From Prostheceraeus crozeri (taxonomy: Eukaryota; Platyhelminthes; Polycladida; Euryleptidae), in assembly GCA_907163375.1 (NCBI GenBank), contig CAJQUW010009222.1, positions 62,001 to 126,000 of the forward strand: a stretch of DNA of 64,000 bases. The letters run 5' to 3'. Under the pieces are notes generated by a model. It had not been told where the DNA came from. It made no database searches and worked only from the letters and a program-made list of their open reading frames with translations. This document shows positions 22,200 to 34,370 of this stretch, piece by piece. Numbering within the stretch: position 1 is the first letter of the stretch; each line of letters begins with the position of its first letter. The position numbers and the translations under genes are program-made.

Positions 22200-22916
22200 T
22201 CAATCCTTTCTATGACCTCCAAATCCATTTAGAGCAGAGAGCGTTAATTACGAGAGGCGACACTTCCCATTCAACGCATGTTAAAAACGGGCAACATGCG
22301 CTGGTCTCCCGTTCTTCCCTAATGATTACACCTGACATCAGAAAGCTGACCGAATTCTTAAAATCTTCTGTTACTCTGAAACAGGTGCGATCTATCAGCG
22401 GGAGGCCACTTTTCACCAGAGAGCTTTTCACAGACTCACGGAAGTCATAGTGGCTGCATCATAATCAAGTCTACTTTTCATTGAAGTTCTTCGATAAGCA
22501 AATCAAGTTTAGTTGATATAGCTTTTTAAATGAAATGTAAACTTTTGTTTTAGAAGCAACACTACATTATCAGTTCGATGAAATACAGTTGATGATATTT
22601 CTTATAAAAATTGATCTCATCCCTTGCTTAACTGATCAAATCATGGAATATTACATGATGTTAATGATATATAACAAGATAATGCATCAATTAAAAATTA
22701 TTTGTTAAATATTGTGCGTTAAAATATGTATACTGCATCAATAAATGAATCCACTACTGTCATTTATCATAATATTTTAAAACACCTAAAAACAAGACAT
22801 GAATATGTGAAATTAGAGTTGGATTTTCTAATGGCCCAAAAAATTACCCTCTTTATTTGAGATAAAAAAATATCATAGTAATCATGACATGATTTTTTTC
22901 AATTTTCTCTTCTTCC

Positions 22917-23588
22917 TCAGCATCTCCTGAACAGATCTGTTTTTCTCATTTGTTGCTCACGAGCGTTCTTCAAACAATGAGGTACGTAGATCACAACGTA
23001 GACAGGTTCTCCATCACAGGGATTTATTAGATAGGGATAGTCTGGTGTCACTCCTTGATTACGTATACTTGCAAATTGTGTAGTTTCTTGATCGCAAACG
23101 ATGCAAATGATTTTCAGACCAACTTCATGACACTTGTGAAGACAGTCAAAAATTATTTGGAGAAAACTTTCCTGTTTCACTGAGTGGCGTATCAAATAAT
23201 ATCCGATTAATTGTTTCCAGTGTGATCGAACTCATCTCACCATTACGGCCATCCCTTCATCATCAACTTTTGGAGAACGACCGAAAGACCCAGCTTCTTC
23301 ATAGCCTTTGATGAAATCTTTACTTTCATCGTACCGTATGACCGGTGAAATTTTCATCGCATCTAATGATAGAGTAGCTATGCGATCGTCTGGCTTCATT
23401 GCATTCAACTTCTTAGCCATTAGATCCATTAGTGTTAAGCAGGGTCCAGAATACACACAGACGTCTTCTATCGATCGCTGCAGAGTTCGCACACTGGGTA
23501 AAGCGAAACCTTGACTTATTAGGAATTTGTAGGCCGCTGTAGACCGGAACTTTATTCCCAGTGCCATTTCGACTCCAACGCATTCCAC
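22917..23588 (-). pseudogene. P-type transposase catalytic region, fragmented
   Basis: Minus-strand frames 23588-23232 and 23195-22917 carry P/THAP9-like transposase motifs in order. They are YKFLISQGFALPSVRTLQRSI, LSLDAMKISPVIRYDESKDF (first catalytic Asp of the RNase H fold), IICIVCDQET and HCLKNAREQ. The Asp usually found before the HxxKxxRN motif is replaced, since the copy reads YVPHCLKNAR. The frame is broken between 23232 and 23195, and the region downstream of 22917 has no clear coding, so the C terminus is missing. Confidence 0.75.
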
Positions 23589-23665
23589 TTCGATTTGCTT
23601 CCACCGCTTTCAGTTGTGCCGCGAAAAAACATCGAACTTTTTCTGACAGTTTTGCAACGTCGAAG

Positions 23666-24214
23666 TTAGAGGTTCCTGCTTGACGGATCGATTTCGCAAA
23701 TCTTAAGTCTCTTTACTGTTCTTCTGGACTTTGACAACGCACTTTGAAGATTTCGAAATTTTCGGACGTGTCGAGGGCTAGATACAGTGCATGTAGGAGC
23801 ACTGGAAATAGATGGAGGATCTGTAGTTACACGTGGAGTTTTCGGAGGACCGCTGTCAATGTCAGGACGTGATAGAGGAGGTTTTCGAGGAATGGGTTTT
23901 GTTGGTGGATGAGGAGCGTTGACGATCGTGGGAACAGCAGTTGGTAGAAGTCTTGAGGAGGTATGACGATCCTTAGGGCACATGTACTGGGAATCCTCAA
24001 AATGAGAAGAGCAGACTCGGCGGCGAGGTTTTAATAGTTCCTTTAAAGGTAACGAATCTAATGAAGAGTTCCTCAAATTTATCACCCACTTTTTGCATAG
24101 TTCATTGTTTTTTGGGAATAAATGAAACCTGATGCGATGACCCTCTGATGTAGTCTCAGAAATACTTCTATTATTGCAGCCAAAAGCCTGACACAGTATT
24201 CCACGACCAGGCAT
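23666..24214 (-). CDS. THAP-domain protein (N-terminal part of P-type transposase)
   Basis: This 182-codon minus frame starts with ATG at 24214. The THAP zinc finger occupies residues 1 to about 80. Its C2CH ligands are visible: Cys8 and Cys13 (GILCQAFGCNNRS), then Cys68 and His71 (RRRVCSSHF), with FHLFP and the invariant Trp (KKWVINLR) between. A Pro/Ser-rich linker and a basic segment follow. In the family this domain binds the transposon ends. The frame stops at 23666, and the catalytic part continues in other frames, either through an unseen intron or through decay. Confidence 0.8.
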   Translation of the reverse strand: MPGRGILCQAFGCNNRSISETTSEGHRIRFHLFPKNNELCKKWVINLRNSSLDSLPLKELLKPRRRVCSSHFEDSQYMCPKDRHTSSRLLPTAVPTIVNAPHPPTKPIPRKPPLSRPDIDSGPPKTPRVTTDPPSISSAPTCTVSSPRHVRKFRNLQSALSKSRRTVKRLKICEIDPSSRNL

Positions 24215-24573
24215 GACGAATAACGTGTAGAAAGTGATTCATAGTTCTCATTTAGATTATTAACATACGAACATGTGATGTTAATATTTAGTCGCTAACG
24301 AATTGAGGAAGAAAGTGTAAACTGTGAATGAGATGGGCGAATAACATAGGCAAAGTTATTCTCAACCATATGTTCTCAACTCTCATTTGACTGATTATCT
24401 AACATTCCAACATGTGTTGCAAAGTTGGTCGCTGACCAGATACACGTATTATCTCTGGTCGCTGACAAATCGAGGAAGGAAGTGTAAACAAACAGTAGTC
24501 AGTGAAGGAGCCCGCCTGCGGTGCAGAATTATCTGAGTGTCGCCTCTCGTTATTTACGCTCTCTGATTTAGAG

Positions 24574-25963
24574 AGACATACAATGCTCATTTCATAATGT
24601 GTTTCCTTTCTACACTATTTTAAACTGTTGTTCAACGTCTGAATTTCATCTGCAATTATGCAAGTGTTCATTAATTGCTGGTGGATGCTTTTTATGCTCA
24701 TCTTGTCGCTGGTGAAGTCGACATTTAGTTTCATCAATATATTTGCCACTTGGATAAAAATTCATACAAAACACACGGCTGCATCAATGGAATCACGTTC
24801 AAGTGCGAAATATGATTTCACTTCGTTTGTGCTAATAAAAACACTTCTTGCGCCTACGTTATGTGGTTAAGACAGAATTCATCTCATTGCATCGAACTCT
24901 CAGTTATCGCGAACGCTCATTCTGCACATTTTCCTGTGGGCAGTATTCAAGCAAGAATAGTATTACCCACATTTGTGCAAACATTTCAACATGAACCGAT
25001 ATACTGACGATGGAAGAAGACGTGAACACTTTTCAACTGAAAATGGAATTTTTTAGTTTTGAAAAATTCCATGAAACTCAACATTAAAATCTATAATGCA
25101 GTGTAACGTTGAGATTTGCAACGATTTAGGAAGCGGACTGTACCTACTTTAAGTTAATTGTTGCGATGTAAATCAGTGTCGTGAATGTTAAGAATATTGG
25201 TTCGTGAGACAAAGTTGCCGCGGGACAGGGCAGTTGAGAAAGTCTGGAAAAGACGCGGAATTTTATAGAACTTGATAACTAAGAGCTATCTATCATGATT
25301 TCAGCTCAGTTGGTTTACCGTCATGTCAGTCTTAATGTATCCGTCTTTGAGAACAAGCTTGGCCAGTGGAAACAATAAATCGAGAAATTAAGGTCCAGGA
25401 CTCCGGCCTTCAGCCGCAATCCTAGACCTATCACGTCCCGTAGTCGAAGTCCTATCAAAGTGATATGACTGCATGCAATTCCCGGTTTTACACTGCATGG
25501 CAAGGCAGTACAAAAGAAGGTCTGTTGCATTGTGTACTGGATATTTGCAATCCATTTCCAAGTAGAAAGAAAACGTTTTGCTTAATTTGAATAGAATTAA
25601 CTTTTTTGTCTTGCAGTAAAAAGGTGTCACGTAGATACAGATCGTGTAGTAAATTTATAGAATAGATAGATGTGTCAGACTTGGGTTAAAATTGACAGCA
25701 AGGTGATTTTTGCTCATTCCATTTGCGTACTCATGCATGCCAGTTGTTGTCTTAGTTATGAGCATGGATAGTTATCAATTCAAAGTTAAGAGGCAGGCCT
25801 GCGCAAAAACTAAGTAAGCCTGCAACGCATTTAAGACATGAAATTTTGGGCTGTGAGATGTGGCTTTGGTAATCCCAAAGTGCCTTCCTTGAAGTCGATG
25901 CAACATCTGGCCTAAACCTGTGCCGGCGTCTCTGTCCTTATAACGAAATATAGTCTTTCAGAA
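24574..25963. other. Intron 2, no gene recognised
   Basis: No motif-bearing frames. A 70-codon hydrophobic frame at 24658-24870 is open but unrecognised. Confidence 0.5.
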
Positions 25964-27938
25964 GACACAAATGGCACAGAAATTACATGAAGTTACATGT
26001 GAATGGAACGTCTATTGGGTGATAATTTCATTTTCAAAGATTTTTTGTCATTGTTTTTTTATATCCTTTTCGGTCAGGGGCTATTTTTGATGATTTGCAG
26101 GTGATGCGGATGTCTAAGATGAAATATCACAATTGAGTGAAAATTTTGCAGACACAATGCACTCAATAGAACGCATTACAGCTCTCATTCAATGTGTTAT
26201 TCATGTCATCAGATGATTATAAGTCGACGGTTGAATGATCAGCCACGTATAAGGGACCTGGTAAGAAGGAGATAAGGTTCATTTCGAGACTTGAGGAGGT
26301 GAAAGGTCGTTTCCGAATGCGTCGTCACAACCACAGTTGCGTTGACAACAAACACATCTCTGCTGAAGCGTAAGAATCTTTGATAAGATGATGAAACATT
26401 TCAGTTTTAATTTCACATGAAGAACTGCAGTCTGGAATCAGTGGTACGTGATCAATGCGTGCAAAGTTGGTCATTTAAGGTCAATGAGCTGAATAGAATA
26501 AATCATTTAGCAATTCCACGCGACGGTCAACATTTAAGTCAGAAAAATGATTTATAGATTGATTTTGAACACAATTTCTGATGACAACAGTTCTCCAAAT
26601 GTCCGAAGTCAATGCTCAATTTCATGTTTGAAGTTGATTTATAGCTGAACTTCTGATTCGATTGCAAAATTCGTCTTTACATTTCTCAATGTTATTGACA
26701 TAAATTTCATTGTTGGTAATTGGTCAGATTATTTGTGAGCTCACGAGATTGATGCCTCGACAGCGTGTAGATAGGCCACACATCTGTCTGCGTGTTGTCG
26801 CGCATAAGTAGATAGGAACATAGCGATGATAATAATACTGTTCGTTTGTTTCAAAAGAAGGAAAATCACGCATTGCAAACGAAGTAGTGATGCGCATCAA
26901 GATAAATTTCTTAACCGTAACCGACCGTACAGAAAACTTCAGTAACCGTAACCAACCGCAACCGTGTAATTTTTGACCGTAACCAACTGTAATCTTTGGA
27001 TTTTTAAGCGCAACCGACCGTTAACCACAGAAACACATGTATATCCGACTGTTAATCATATGAACGTATAGGCTCGTTGAATCAGTTATCTGTTGGCCAT
27101 CATAATAGACTACAACTTGTATAATAGTCTTACTGTCATCCTTCGCTATCGACAAAATACTGACAGCAACCTAATAGGCCTGGGCTTCGATTAAGACAAA
27201 CTAACTAAAAATTATGCCTCAATATAGTGCATGCTACGGTATGGAATGGCCTACACCATAGAGGCCTATATGTGATTGCACAAGAAAGATTTGGCCGATT
27301 CTCTTAATTATAGTCCGTAGTCTAAAGCTACATGTACATGCAAACAAATCAGATATCCCATTGAGGTGGCCTGAATACGAATTGTGAATAGTCTTGGTAA
27401 ATATAATGCCAAGATACCGGTATGAAGCGCTAGAGTTTCAAATTGTTATCAACTTCGATATTACATGTATGTGCGTACATGTACACATTGCAATAGCTAA
27501 GATTTTGAACTTGTAACCAATTGTTTAATATATCATGTCATAGTCGTCTGCCTGTTTATGCAGCCATCTAACAGAACTGTTAATTTGCGAACAACCAATG
27601 CATGAACCTACCTAACGTAACTACGAAATCTATTTTCATGATAGGCTACTGTTATTATGACATTATTCCGATTTCGTTAAATATTTTGTATATAATGGGT
27701 CAACTTTGAGACAACATTCAATTATCACTCATTTAAAATTCCAAAAGTAAAACAAACAAGAGGAAAATCTATTCCAATGCAGAATGCAACCGTGATTTAC
27801 CGCAATCGATGAGCACGTAAACCGTAACCAATTGTAACCGTGAGAACTTCAACCGTATTGAATACGAAGTCGTTACAAGTTGATACAAGGTTGAATCTTT
27901 CTCCTCCAATGCCGGGCAGCAATGCATTTCAAACTTAT
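25964..27938 (+). repeat. Dispersed repeat B, copy 2 (2.0 kb) with 471-bp extra block
   Basis: It is collinear with 20700-22199 apart from an extra 26583-27053. That block ends in a dense cluster of AACCGTAACC/ACCGACCG words (about 26913-27050). The repeat runs directly into a PLE RT frame at 27939. It may therefore be an upstream part of that PLE family, or a separate repeat into which a 5'-truncated PLE copied itself. Confidence 0.85.
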
Positions 27939-29369
27939 AAATTTAACAATGGCATGTAAACCCAATCACGAGGTTGGCGAAGAGATGAAAATCCGACCGA
28001 TTGTTTCCAATAAAAATGAACCGACCAAAAAACTGTCTTGGCTATTAACGAATATTCTTTCCAAAGTGATTACCTATATTCTAACTCATCTGAAATCAAG
28101 TTCAGAATTAATAATCTAAACTCAATTAAGACCGCCAACAATGAAGAACAATTATTTCCCTACACCTATGATATTTGCTCAATGTACACGTCTATTCCAA
28201 TTGAAGACGCGATCTCAGCAATAATCAGCAAACTTGAAGAAATCAACATCCTTCGCATCAAAGGCATATCATATTGAACAATGTATTTTTCCAATTTGAT
28301 GGCAACATCTATCAACAGATCAAAGGATTACCAATGGGTAATTCCCTTTCAGGTTTGCTGGTTTCTGTTTTCGTATCAAAAATCGAAAACATAGCATTGC
28401 GAACAATTGATGACATACCACTATTCAAAAGATATGTTGATGACTGCTTGCGTTAGTGAAGAATGAAAACCAAGCCCTTGAATTATTACAACTATTGAGC
28501 TCGCAACATCCATGCATAAAATTCGAGACTGAATTCCCAGAAAGCAATAGAAAAACCCTGAGTGTACTAGATTTTACCGTTACAATAAATCAACATCAAC
28601 AACCTAATTTCGAATTTTATAAAAAGCAAGCGAAGAAAAGTATATTCGCGCATTTTAAATCAAGTATGCCAACTAACAACAAAATCAATTTCATCGTAAA
28701 TGAAAAGAAAAGGATATCAGAAAGATGTTCCAGTGTTCATATATACAAAAGCATGAGAGAGAATTCGACGACATGCTCAGAAGAAATGGATACAATGACG
28801 AAATCATTCATATTTCAACAGTCAACAACTTGAAAAGAAAAAGAAAGAACGATCCGAAGTGGCTCAACAAACAACCTCTATACTTTCCTTTTCCATATAT
28901 ATCGGACAAAATGGACAAAAGAATAAAAGGAATTTTTCGAAAAAATAACATAAATGTCCGTTTAACAAGAAAAAATAAAACCATTCGGCAATATTTGAAA
29001 CAGAAAAACGTTTCTTCATCAAGCAATTGTACTCTCACCAACTGTCCCTTGCATAAAAGCGATTTGTGCAATCAGAAAAATATCATCTACCAAATCACAT
29101 GCAACAAATGTAAAACATTTTACATCGGTAGTACCATCAGATCTTTTCATCATCGCTTCAAGGAACATTTAACAACAAAAACATTCTCAGTTTATAAACA
29201 TATTCAAAACTGTCACATCAACAACTTTAATCTTACGTGCTCAATTCTTGCCTATGATAATCTCAATACTAATATCCGTTTACGTGAATCATTTTTCATC
29301 AAAAAGTTGCAGCCCTCTATAAACAACAAAAATGAGCTCGACAGTTATCGAAACTTCCTTTTCTACTAA
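27939..29369 (+). pseudogene. Penelope-like element RT and GIY-YIG nuclease (lineage 1)
   Basis: Consecutive plus frames (from 27922, 28038, 28274, 28456 and 28725) read as one PLE protein with four frameshifts. RT motifs are KIRPIVSNKNEPTKKLSW, YDICSMYTSIPIEDA, GLPMGNSLSGLL and the catalytic RYVDD near 28432. The C-terminal region has CTLTNCPLHK, then the GIY-YIG nuclease NIIYQITCNKCKTFYIGST with RFKEH (about 29074-29170). The N-terminal part of the RT is missing, so the copy is 5' truncated. Confidence 0.88.
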
Positions 29370-30276
29370 CCTTGTTTCATGCAGTTACCTCCTTTATTCC
29401 TTTTATATTTTTGTACTCTTACCTAAACTACTAGTCAGGTCATTTTCTATTGCTATTGGTAAATTGTAGCCCAGTACTACCTGTCGCATATCATCATCAT
29501 CATTCATCTTTTCATTGATGTCAATCATTTTGCCTGTCCTTTCTTGCCAAGCCCTACTCGAATTAAGTTAAACTATGTTTTATGTTTGAATTGATCACGT
29601 AGCACTACTAACCCTTTAATGAATTTCTTTCTTTTTTACCTGAAGATGGTCTGTGGATGCTGACCGAAAGTTTTTGTATATAATTATAATCGTTTAACAT
29701 CTAAATATCCCTGATCCTTTCCAACATCATATCAAACAACATGACTAATCAGGGCCTTTTCACTATAATCCAATCACGAGGACTATTAATAAGTGAATAC
29801 CTGATCACAATCAGATCAACTAGTATTACTTACTGTATGTGAACATAGAACATTGTGCATAAAATCTTCCTCTTGTTTATAATTGCAGCCAACTTAATAC
29901 CCCAGGAATGAATTGAACACTGTTCGATTAGCTGATGCTAAAAATGTCAAACACATTCCTGTAAATTAACACAGGAAAAAGTACTTATTATTACACGGCG
30001 TTTAAATGAAATTGATAATGATGCCTCGAAACCTAAATTATCGAAAAATTGAAACCTATACACGTTTGTGCACATGTAGGCCACATATCAGAAATAATGC
30101 CTGTTGAATTACCTGGATAAATTCAAACTTTTAGTACTTCTTCGTTATGAAAATACTTTTTGTAATGGAAAAAATCAATTATGAACCAATAGAAGATAAT
30201 CAAACCATGACACGGAACTATCACTTGGATCCGGACATCCCAGGCTATCGTTAATGTCCTTTTATATTTCTTTCAG
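29370..30276. other. PLE 3' flank and end of intron 2
   Basis: No gene apart from the motif at 29640. It ends with the splice acceptor TTTATATTTCTTTCAG at 30276. Confidence 0.5.
29640..29669 (+). ncRNA. Hammerhead-like hairpin motif, copy 2, in the PLE 3' region
   Basis: CTGAAGA-T, stem GGTC/GACC (29648-29651 with 29662-29665), then GAAA. It lies 270 bp past the PLE stop codon on the same strand. PLEs of other animals are known to carry hammerhead ribozymes. The extra T and the missing second stem leave activity uncertain. Confidence 0.4.
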
Positions 30277-30522
30277 TTGAGAAATCAAATGATTTGCTGA
30301 TCAGTTTTGAACGGAAGTATTCCAAGTTATTATCGGAATACGAACTCCTTGACAGAATGGAAGCTGACGCTCGGTACAAGCTATCGACTGTGAGGTCAAA
30401 ACTGGAAGAACTCCAGCTATTAAATGGAAGACTGGAGAAAAGTCTGAAAAAGGAAAAAAGCAAGAGAAAGAATATTGAGGCCAACTGTCAGAGACTTCAA
30501 AAGACCCTCCTTCATCTACAGA
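30277..30522 (+). CDS. Coding exon 3: coiled-coil segment of the ubiquitin-like gene
   Basis: The exon lies between the acceptor TTTCTTTCAG and a perfect donor GTAAGT (30523). It encodes about 82 residues that are almost entirely charged heptads (LLSEYELLDRMEADARYKL ... VRSKLEELQLLNGRLEKSLKK), which predicts a coiled coil. The two-base start completes the split codon left by exon 2 as GTT (Val). Both flanking introns are phase 1. Confidence 0.7.
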
Positions 30523-30590
30523 GTAAGTTCCGATGTATTGTAGCTTTCCTGTGCATTGGGGCACTGAATTCGTTAAAATATCTCCGCGAA

Positions 30591-32413
30591 GTTTCTAGAC
30601 TGAGATTCAATTCTCCACCGCCGCCTGTGGAGATCGAGGATATCCTGCGGATCTCCGCATTATCCACAAAGTTTCTAGACTGAGATTCAATTCTCGTCGC
30701 GGCTGCCTGTGGAGATCGAGGATATCCTGCAGATCTCCGCATTATCCACAAAGTTTCTAGACTGAGATTCAATTCTCGTCGCGGCTGCCTGTGGAGATCG
30801 AGGATATCCTGCGGATCTCCGCATTATCCACAAAGTTTCTAGACTGAGATTCAATTCTCGTCGTGGCGGCCTGCGGAGATCGAGGATATCCTGCAGATCT
30901 CTGTATTATCCACAAAGTTTCTAGACTGAGATTCAATTCTCGTCACGGCTGCCTGTGGAGATCGATGATATCCTGCAGATCTCTGCATTATCCACAAAGT
31001 TTCTAGACTGAGATTCAATTCTCGTCACGGCTGCCTGTGGAGATCGATGATATCCTGCAGATCTCTGCATTATCCACAAAGTTTCTAGAATGAGATTCAA
31101 TTCTCGTGGCGGCTGCCTGTGGAGATGGAGGATATCCTGCAGATCTCCGCATTATCCACAAAGTTTCTAGACTGAGATTCAATTCTCGTCGCGGCTGCCT
31201 GTGTAGATGGAGGATATCCTGCGGATCTCTGCATTATCCACAAAGTTTCTAGACTGAGATTCAATTCTCGTCGCGGATGCCTGTGTAGATGGAGGATATC
31301 CTGCGGATCTCTGCATTATCCACAAAGTTTCTAGACTGAGATTCAATTCTCGTCACGGCTGCCTGTGGAGATCGATGATATCCTGCAGATCTCTGCATTA
31401 TCCACAAAGTTTCTAGACTGAGATTCAATTCTCGTCACGGCTGCCTGTGGAGATCGATGATATCCTGCAGATCTCTGCATTATCCACAAAGTTTCTAGAC
31501 TGAGATTCAATTCTCGTGGCGGCTGCCTGTGGAGATGGAGGATATCCTGCAGATCTCCGCATTATCCACAAAGTTTCTAGACTGAGATTCAATTCTCGTC
31601 GCGGCTGCCTGTGGAGATCGAGGATATCCTGCAGATCTCCGCATTATCCACAAAATATCTAGACTGAGATTCAATTCTCGTCGCGGCTGCCTGTGGAGAT
31701 CGAGGATATCCTGCGGATCTCCGCATTATCCACAAAGTTTCTAGACTGAGATTCAATTCTCGTCGCGGCTGCCTGTGGAGATGGAGGATATCCTGCAGAT
31801 CTCCGCATTATCCACAAAGTTTCTAGACTGAGATTCAATTCTCGTCGCGGCTGCCTGTGTAGATGGAGGATATCCTGCGGATCTCTGCATTATCCACAAA
31901 GTTTCTAGACTGAGATTCAATTCTCGTGGCGGCTGCCTGTGGAGATCGAGGATATCCTGCGGATCTCCGCATTATCCACAAAGTTTCTAGACTGAGATTC
32001 AATTCTGGTCGCGGCTGCCTGTGGAGATGGAGGATATCCTGCGGATCTCCGCATTATCCACAAAGTTTCTAGACTGAGATTCAATTCTCGTCGCGGCTGC
32101 CTGTGGAGATCGAGGATATCCTGCAGATCTCCGCATTATCCACAAAGTTTCTAGACTGAGATTCAATTCTCGTCGCGGCTGCCTGTGGAGATCGAGGATA
32201 TCCTGCAGATCTCCGCATTATCCACAAAGTTTCTAGACTGAGATTCAATTCTCGTCGCGGCTGCCTGTGGAGATCGAGGATATCCTGCGGATCTCCGCAT
32301 TATCCACAAAGTTTCTAGACTGAGATTCAATTCTGGTCGCGGCTGCCTGTGGAGATGGAGGATATCCTGCAGATCTCCGCATTATCCACAAAGTTTCTAG
32401 ACTGAGATTCAAT
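30591..32413. repeat. 82-bp satellite, about 22 copies, in intron 3
   Basis: The unit starts GTTTCTAGACTGAGATTCAA. Each contains GGAGATC and GATCTCC as inverted arms around the palindrome AGGATATCCT. Copies differ at a few recurrent positions (CGG/CAG, GGAGATCG/GTAGATGG), and those variants come in runs, suggesting block-wise amplification. The array begins about 70 bp after the exon 3 donor. Confidence 0.95.
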
Positions 32414-33018
32414 GGCGTGGGGCCATCGACATTATCGCAAGTGGGCCTGGCTTGGGTCTGAAATTTTGCAGCGAAACTCATTCTGCGTGTTCTATCATTT
32501 TTGCCTACATTTTAAAATTACATTACATTGCATATTTCTTTTTATTATACTTCGATTTTTGTTCAGTAAAAAGGACGTTCTCACTTCCCTTTTCATCTAA
32601 AGATATAAACTGAATTACAAAAACCTCCTGTTGGCGGCCATCACTTAGATTGCAAATATTTGTAATTTTCGGCTTTTCTACCGGCATTTTTCTAGTTCGG
32701 TTGATCCAGTTTTGTTAACCAGACAAACGCCGATTGCATGATAACTGCAATAATCATGTAGGTTTCTCGACGTCTTTTCAATTCTTTCTGTTTACTTTTT
32801 GGAATTTTATCGATCTGCAATAGTCTGCAATATACAGTAGATGATATCATAAATTTTTGAGAATATCGAGATCTCCTTCAACGGCTTTCTTCAATAAATC
32901 ACTGATTTCCGAATTGTTAAGATGACTGTCGATCTGAGAAAGTTTATTAAGATATAATTCAACTATTTTTTCTTTGCTGCATCCGATGATTTCTTCTTCG
33001 ATCGATGAAGTTTTGGTT
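32414..33018. other. Intron 3, mostly unassigned
   Basis: No gene is recognised at 32414-32860. From 33020 down to about 32860 the minus strand reads an open stretch (SIEEEIIGCSKEKIVELYLN), adjoining the minus-strand PLE arm. It could be the N-terminal part of a tandem PLE copy, but I cannot confirm that. Confidence 0.35.
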
Positions 33019-33126
33019 TTAGAGTTGAATTTTTTATGTACAAAGCCTCCATAATATCCAAATCAAAACTATTGGAGGCTTGAGCTAGGATTTTGACATT
33101 TTCTCACCTACAACTACACTGGCCAT

Positions 33127-33420
33127 TTAATCTATGGTCAGAGATAGCCGACATTTGTAGACACTGTACTCCATTCTAGCATTCATGTGTCGTAAGGTTC
33201 TTCCAATGTAGGTAGTGCGAGGATCAACCTCACAAGCAAAACGGCAAACTACACATGACTTTAGAGCTTTTGGAATACGATCTTTATTCGAAACGTTTTT
33301 CTTACTATTATTGCAGGCAAACACCCACCTAAGTTGAAGGTCTTTGTCAATTTTACGAGAGATACCTTGTAATCGTTTCTTAAAGTAGATCGATTGCATG
33401 CCAAAAGCGGCATTTTTATG
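33127..33420 (-). pseudogene. Inverted copy of PLE GIY-YIG end (lineage 2)
   Basis: This minus frame repeats ISRKIDKDLQLRWVFACNN and CEVDPRTTYIGRTLRH of the plus copy with few changes. One codon is lost near NARMEYSV. Confidence 0.75.
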
Positions 33421-34262
33421 GCAAGGGCAGCCCCTTGGCCCCCACACTAGTAACTTGCTCATGGGTGAATTGGAAACTAAATTTCTCAACATCAATCGTA
33501 AGAACCTGAAGCTCTACGTAAGGTATGTTGATGACATTCTTGCTATTTTTGAAGATGATGACCATGAGTCTTTCTTTAGGTATTTGAACTCATGGCATAA
33601 GAAGATGGAATTTAACACGGAAATAGGTGGCAAATCCTTGCCTTTTCTTGACATCAATTTAAATGTCACTGACTGTAACTTGGTTACCACGGATTATAGG
33701 AAGACCACATATTCAGGTTCAATTTAGAATTTCAAGGCCGCGTGTCACTTGCAGAGGAAAAGAGGCTTACTAAGCACTCTGATGCATAGAGCACATATTG
33801 TTTACTTGTCCTAGGAGAAATTCCACGAGGAAATGGAGAAACTGCATAACATTTTGAGTCCAACAACCGATATCAGTTGAAATTTATTCAGAATAGTATT
33901 AAGAGATATTTAGATATAAAAGTTGAAGCTCCAATTCAAACTGAAGACAGTAGTTACTCTCACACTATAAAAATGCCGCTTTTGGCATGCAATCGATCTA
34001 CTTTAAGAAATGATTGCAAGGTATCTCTCGTAAAATTGACAAAGACCTTCAAATTAGGTGGGTGTTTGCCTGCAATAATATTAAGAAAAACGTTTCGAAC
34101 AAAGATCGTATTCCAAAAGCTCTTAAGTCATGTGTAGTTTGCCGTTTTGCTTGTGAGGTTGATCCTCGCACTACCTACATTGGTAGAACCTTACGACACA
34201 TGAACGCTAGAATGAAGGAGTACAGCGTCTACAAATGTCGGCTATCTCTGACCATAGATTAA
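33398..34262 (+). pseudogene. PLE RT core and GIY-YIG nuclease (lineage 2)
   Basis: The RT fragment at 33398-33727 has SNLLMGELETKFL, VRYVDDILAIFE (YVDD at 33524-33535) and SLPFLDINLN, and then stops. The intervening part (33728-33870) is degraded. The frame at 34014-34262 carries the connector and nuclease, CVVCRFACEVDPRTTYIGRT, which is the GIY-YIG motif in its usual PLE context. Stops and shifts make it inactive. The N-terminal RT half is absent. Confidence 0.82.
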
Positions 34263-34370
34263 ATGGCCAGTGTAGTTGTAGGTGAGAAAATGTCAAAATC
34301 ATAGCTCAAGCCTCCAATAGTTTTGATTTGGATATTATGGAGGCTTTGTACATAAAAAATTCAACTCTAA

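Larger units (their letters stand above)
22235..24565 (-). mobile_element. P-element-like DNA transposon with THAP transposase
   Basis: The 30-bp terminal inverted repeats at 22235-22264 and 24536-24565 start CAGAGAGCGT and differ at two positions. The flanks carry an exact 8-bp duplication, ATTTAGAG (22227-22234 and 24566-24573), the size made by P elements. Inside, on the minus strand, are a THAP-domain reading frame and P-type transposase fragments. A short inverted repeat (CGCATGTT/AACATGCG) lies just inside the left end. The 2.3-kb copy has a broken, incomplete transposase and is probably non-autonomous. Confidence 0.92.
33019..34370 (+). mobile_element. Penelope-like element flanked by its own inverted 3' copy (lineage 2)
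   Basis: The arm at 33019-33418 is the inverted copy of 33967-34370, each about 400 bp and nearly identical. They enclose a 550-bp spacer with the RT core on the plus strand. The arms encode the GIY-YIG end on opposite strands. Such partial inverted copies are known from PLEs, whose ends are often rearranged. Confidence 0.8.

Noticed and set aside
24658-24870. Hydrophobic 70-codon plus frame, possible membrane protein
   Set aside because: Lacks splice sites or homology I can name and sits inside a repeat-filled intron. Not supported.
34014-34262. Separate host GIY-YIG gene
   Set aside because: The frame follows PLE RT motifs on the same strand and is duplicated in inverted form at 33127-33420, so it is part of the PLE.
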